Assembly: GCA_964655245.1 (NCBI GenBank)
Contig: CAZZLQ010000058.1
Span: 1-13,568 of the forward strand
Length of the DNA: 13,568 bases
Source: JBEIHI01 sp964655245
GTDB taxonomy: Bacteria > Bdellovibrionota > UBA2394
Direction of reading: 5' to 3'
Position numbers and translations under genes: made by a program. The notes under the pieces were generated by a model. That model was not told the origin of the DNA. It was given only the letters and a program-made list of their open reading frames with translations, and ran no database searches. How positions within the stretch are numbered: the first letter of the stretch is position 1; every line of letters starts with the position of its first letter. Shown piece after piece: positions 12,733-13,568 of the stretch.

Positions 12733-13568
12733 CTACTTCGACACTTTGACCATCGTCCAAGCGCGGTCATACGCTGCGAGACTTTCGCCAATGTCTTTCA
12801 TCATTTCGCATTGAGCTAGCTGAGCGTCGGAGGGAAAGAGGCCCGCATTCTTTTGAAGATCTGCAGGCAAAAGAGCAACGCTCTTCACATTGGCTGGAGC
12901 AGCAAAGATTTTTTGCGTTCGCTCGGCACCAATCTCGGCACTCAAAAGGAAATTGATCAGGGCATAAGCACCTTCTACATTTTGCGCTCCCTTTGGAATC
13001 ACAAAGGTGTCAATCCACCAGGTACATCCCTCTTGAGGAATGAGATAGTCGACCTTGCCGCTGGTGCGTTTGCGAGCTTGAAGAGCGTCGGAGGAATACG
13101 CATGGGCTGCAGCCATTTCTCCAGCACTAAGACCCGCCAAAGTCTCAGAAGTAAACGCCTTAACCTTTTTTCGAATGGATTCCAGAGTTCCCTGAGCCTT
13201 TTTAATTTCGGTAGCGTCAGTGGAATTGAGGCTGAGGCCATTGGACTTCAGTGCTGCCCCAAAAGTTTCGCGAACATCATCCAGAAGTGTGAACTTTCCT
13301 GACAATTCGGATGAGGCAAAAAGATCCTTCCATCCCTTAATTTCGCCCTTAAAAAGATCTCTGTGAATGGCAATTCCCGTCGTTCCCCAGTCAAAGGGTA
13401 AAGAAAATTTGTTTTCTGGGTCAAAGCTCTTGGCCATCAGCTTCTTGTCCAAGTCCGCGACGTTGGGAATCTGAGCCTGATTGAGGGGCTGGAGGAGGCC
13501 CATCTGAATCATCGCAAACACCATATAGTCGCTTGGGACAGCGACATCGATGCCCGCGGCACCTGCCT
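12733..13568 (-). CDS. PotD-like spermidine/putrescine ABC transporter substrate-binding protein (5' end outside window)
   Basis: Periplasmic solute-binding protein of a polyamine-type ABC importer; 277 C-terminal residues lie in the window and the frame runs off the right edge without a start. An ATG at 13524 is internal: upstream codons continue with GIDVAVPSDY, the conserved PotD/PotF stretch before MVFAMIQMGLLQPLN. Further family landmarks are the hinge FSLPFDWGTTGIAI, KGWKDLF, LLDDVRETFGAALKSNG, the ligand-site IPQEGCTWWIDTFVIPKGA with the paired tryptophans, and AYALINFLLS near the C-terminus. Spermidine or putrescine is the family expectation; relatives with other ligands exist. Its last 51 bases are duplicated at 11806-11856. 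Confidence 0.9.
   Translation of the reverse strand, partial: AGAAGIDVAVPSDYMVFAMIQMGLLQPLNQAQIPNVADLDKKLMAKSFDPENKFSLPFDWGTTGIAIHRDLFKGEIKGWKDLFASSELSGKFTLLDDVRETFGAALKSNGLSLNSTDATEIKKAQGTLESIRKKVKAFTSETLAGLSAGEMAAAHAYSSDALQARKRTSGKVDYLIPQEGCTWWIDTFVIPKGAQNVEGAYALINFLLSAEIGAERTQKIFAAPANVKSVALLPADLQKNAGLFPSDAQLAQCEMMKDIGESLAAYDRAWTMVKVSK
12734..12784. repeat. 51-bp direct repeat, right copy
   Basis: Identical to 11806-11856. Here the repeat is the functional 3' end of the PotD-like gene, covering the last 16 codons and two bases of the stop codon. It begins 18 bases after the stop of the HExxH-protein gene. Confidence 0.97.

Noticed and set aside
11806..12784. Interpretation as an insertion sequence or integron cassette
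   Set aside because: There is no transposase, no terminal inverted repeats at the borders, no short target duplication and no attC-like structure; only long direct repeats of a gene end are present.
12853..13302. 149-codon plus-strand frame opposite the PotD-like gene
   Set aside because: It lies antisense to strongly conserved binding-protein motifs and its product shows no recognisable domain or signal.

Overview
The window looks like a stretch of Gram-negative bacterial chromosome with roughly balanced base composition. It is tightly packed: genes overlap by a few bases and no gene-free stretch exceeds about 150 bases. Several products carry signal peptides or membrane anchors with periplasmic-type thioredoxin folds, which fits a diderm. 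The style (short overlaps, lysine-rich small secreted proteins, a cysteine-rich secreted protein) would suit Bdellovibrionota or another former-deltaproteobacterial lineage, but this is only an impression. No rRNA, tRNA, CRISPR array, transposase or integrase is visible.

Left part (14-1503, minus): an importer cassette made of an ATPase and a permease of the nitrate/sulfonate/taurine/HMP type. Its binding protein is not in the window. It diverges from an MFS drug/metabolite antiporter-like gene (1611-2843, plus). The MFS gene is followed by a strong 10-bp hairpin whose T-tract lies on the minus strand, so it reads as a terminator for leftward transcription.

Centre (2994-8325, plus): five genes linked head to tail by a 1-nt gap or 4-10-nt overlaps. 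They are thyA (dTMP synthesis), folA (regenerates the tetrahydrofolate that ThyA oxidises), a GT4-like glycosyltransferase, a CstA-family pyruvate/peptide transporter and a MATE efflux pump. The first two form a well-known metabolic pair; the last three are unexpected operon partners.

Right centre (8322-10530): a cytosolic glycerophosphodiester phosphodiesterase (minus) meets the MATE gene tail to tail at a shared CTAG. It diverges from a TauE/SafE-type exporter (plus), which in turn overlaps by 36 bases a minus-strand membrane-anchored protein with a degenerate M23/LysM-metallopeptidase-like beta domain.

Right part (10624-13568): two coupled exported thioredoxin-fold proteins (a membrane-anchored TlpA/ResA type and a peroxiredoxin-like CNHC protein), then a secreted 20-cysteine protein with an HELEH (HExxH) motif, then the 3' part of a PotD-like polyamine-binding protein gene on the minus strand that runs off the window. 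The most striking feature is here: the last 51 bases of the PotD-like gene occur a second time, perfectly, at 11806-11856. The HExxH gene is therefore bracketed by 51-bp direct repeats, as if a roughly 0.93-kb cassette had entered the 3' end of the binding-protein gene and rebuilt it while leaving a relic of the old end.
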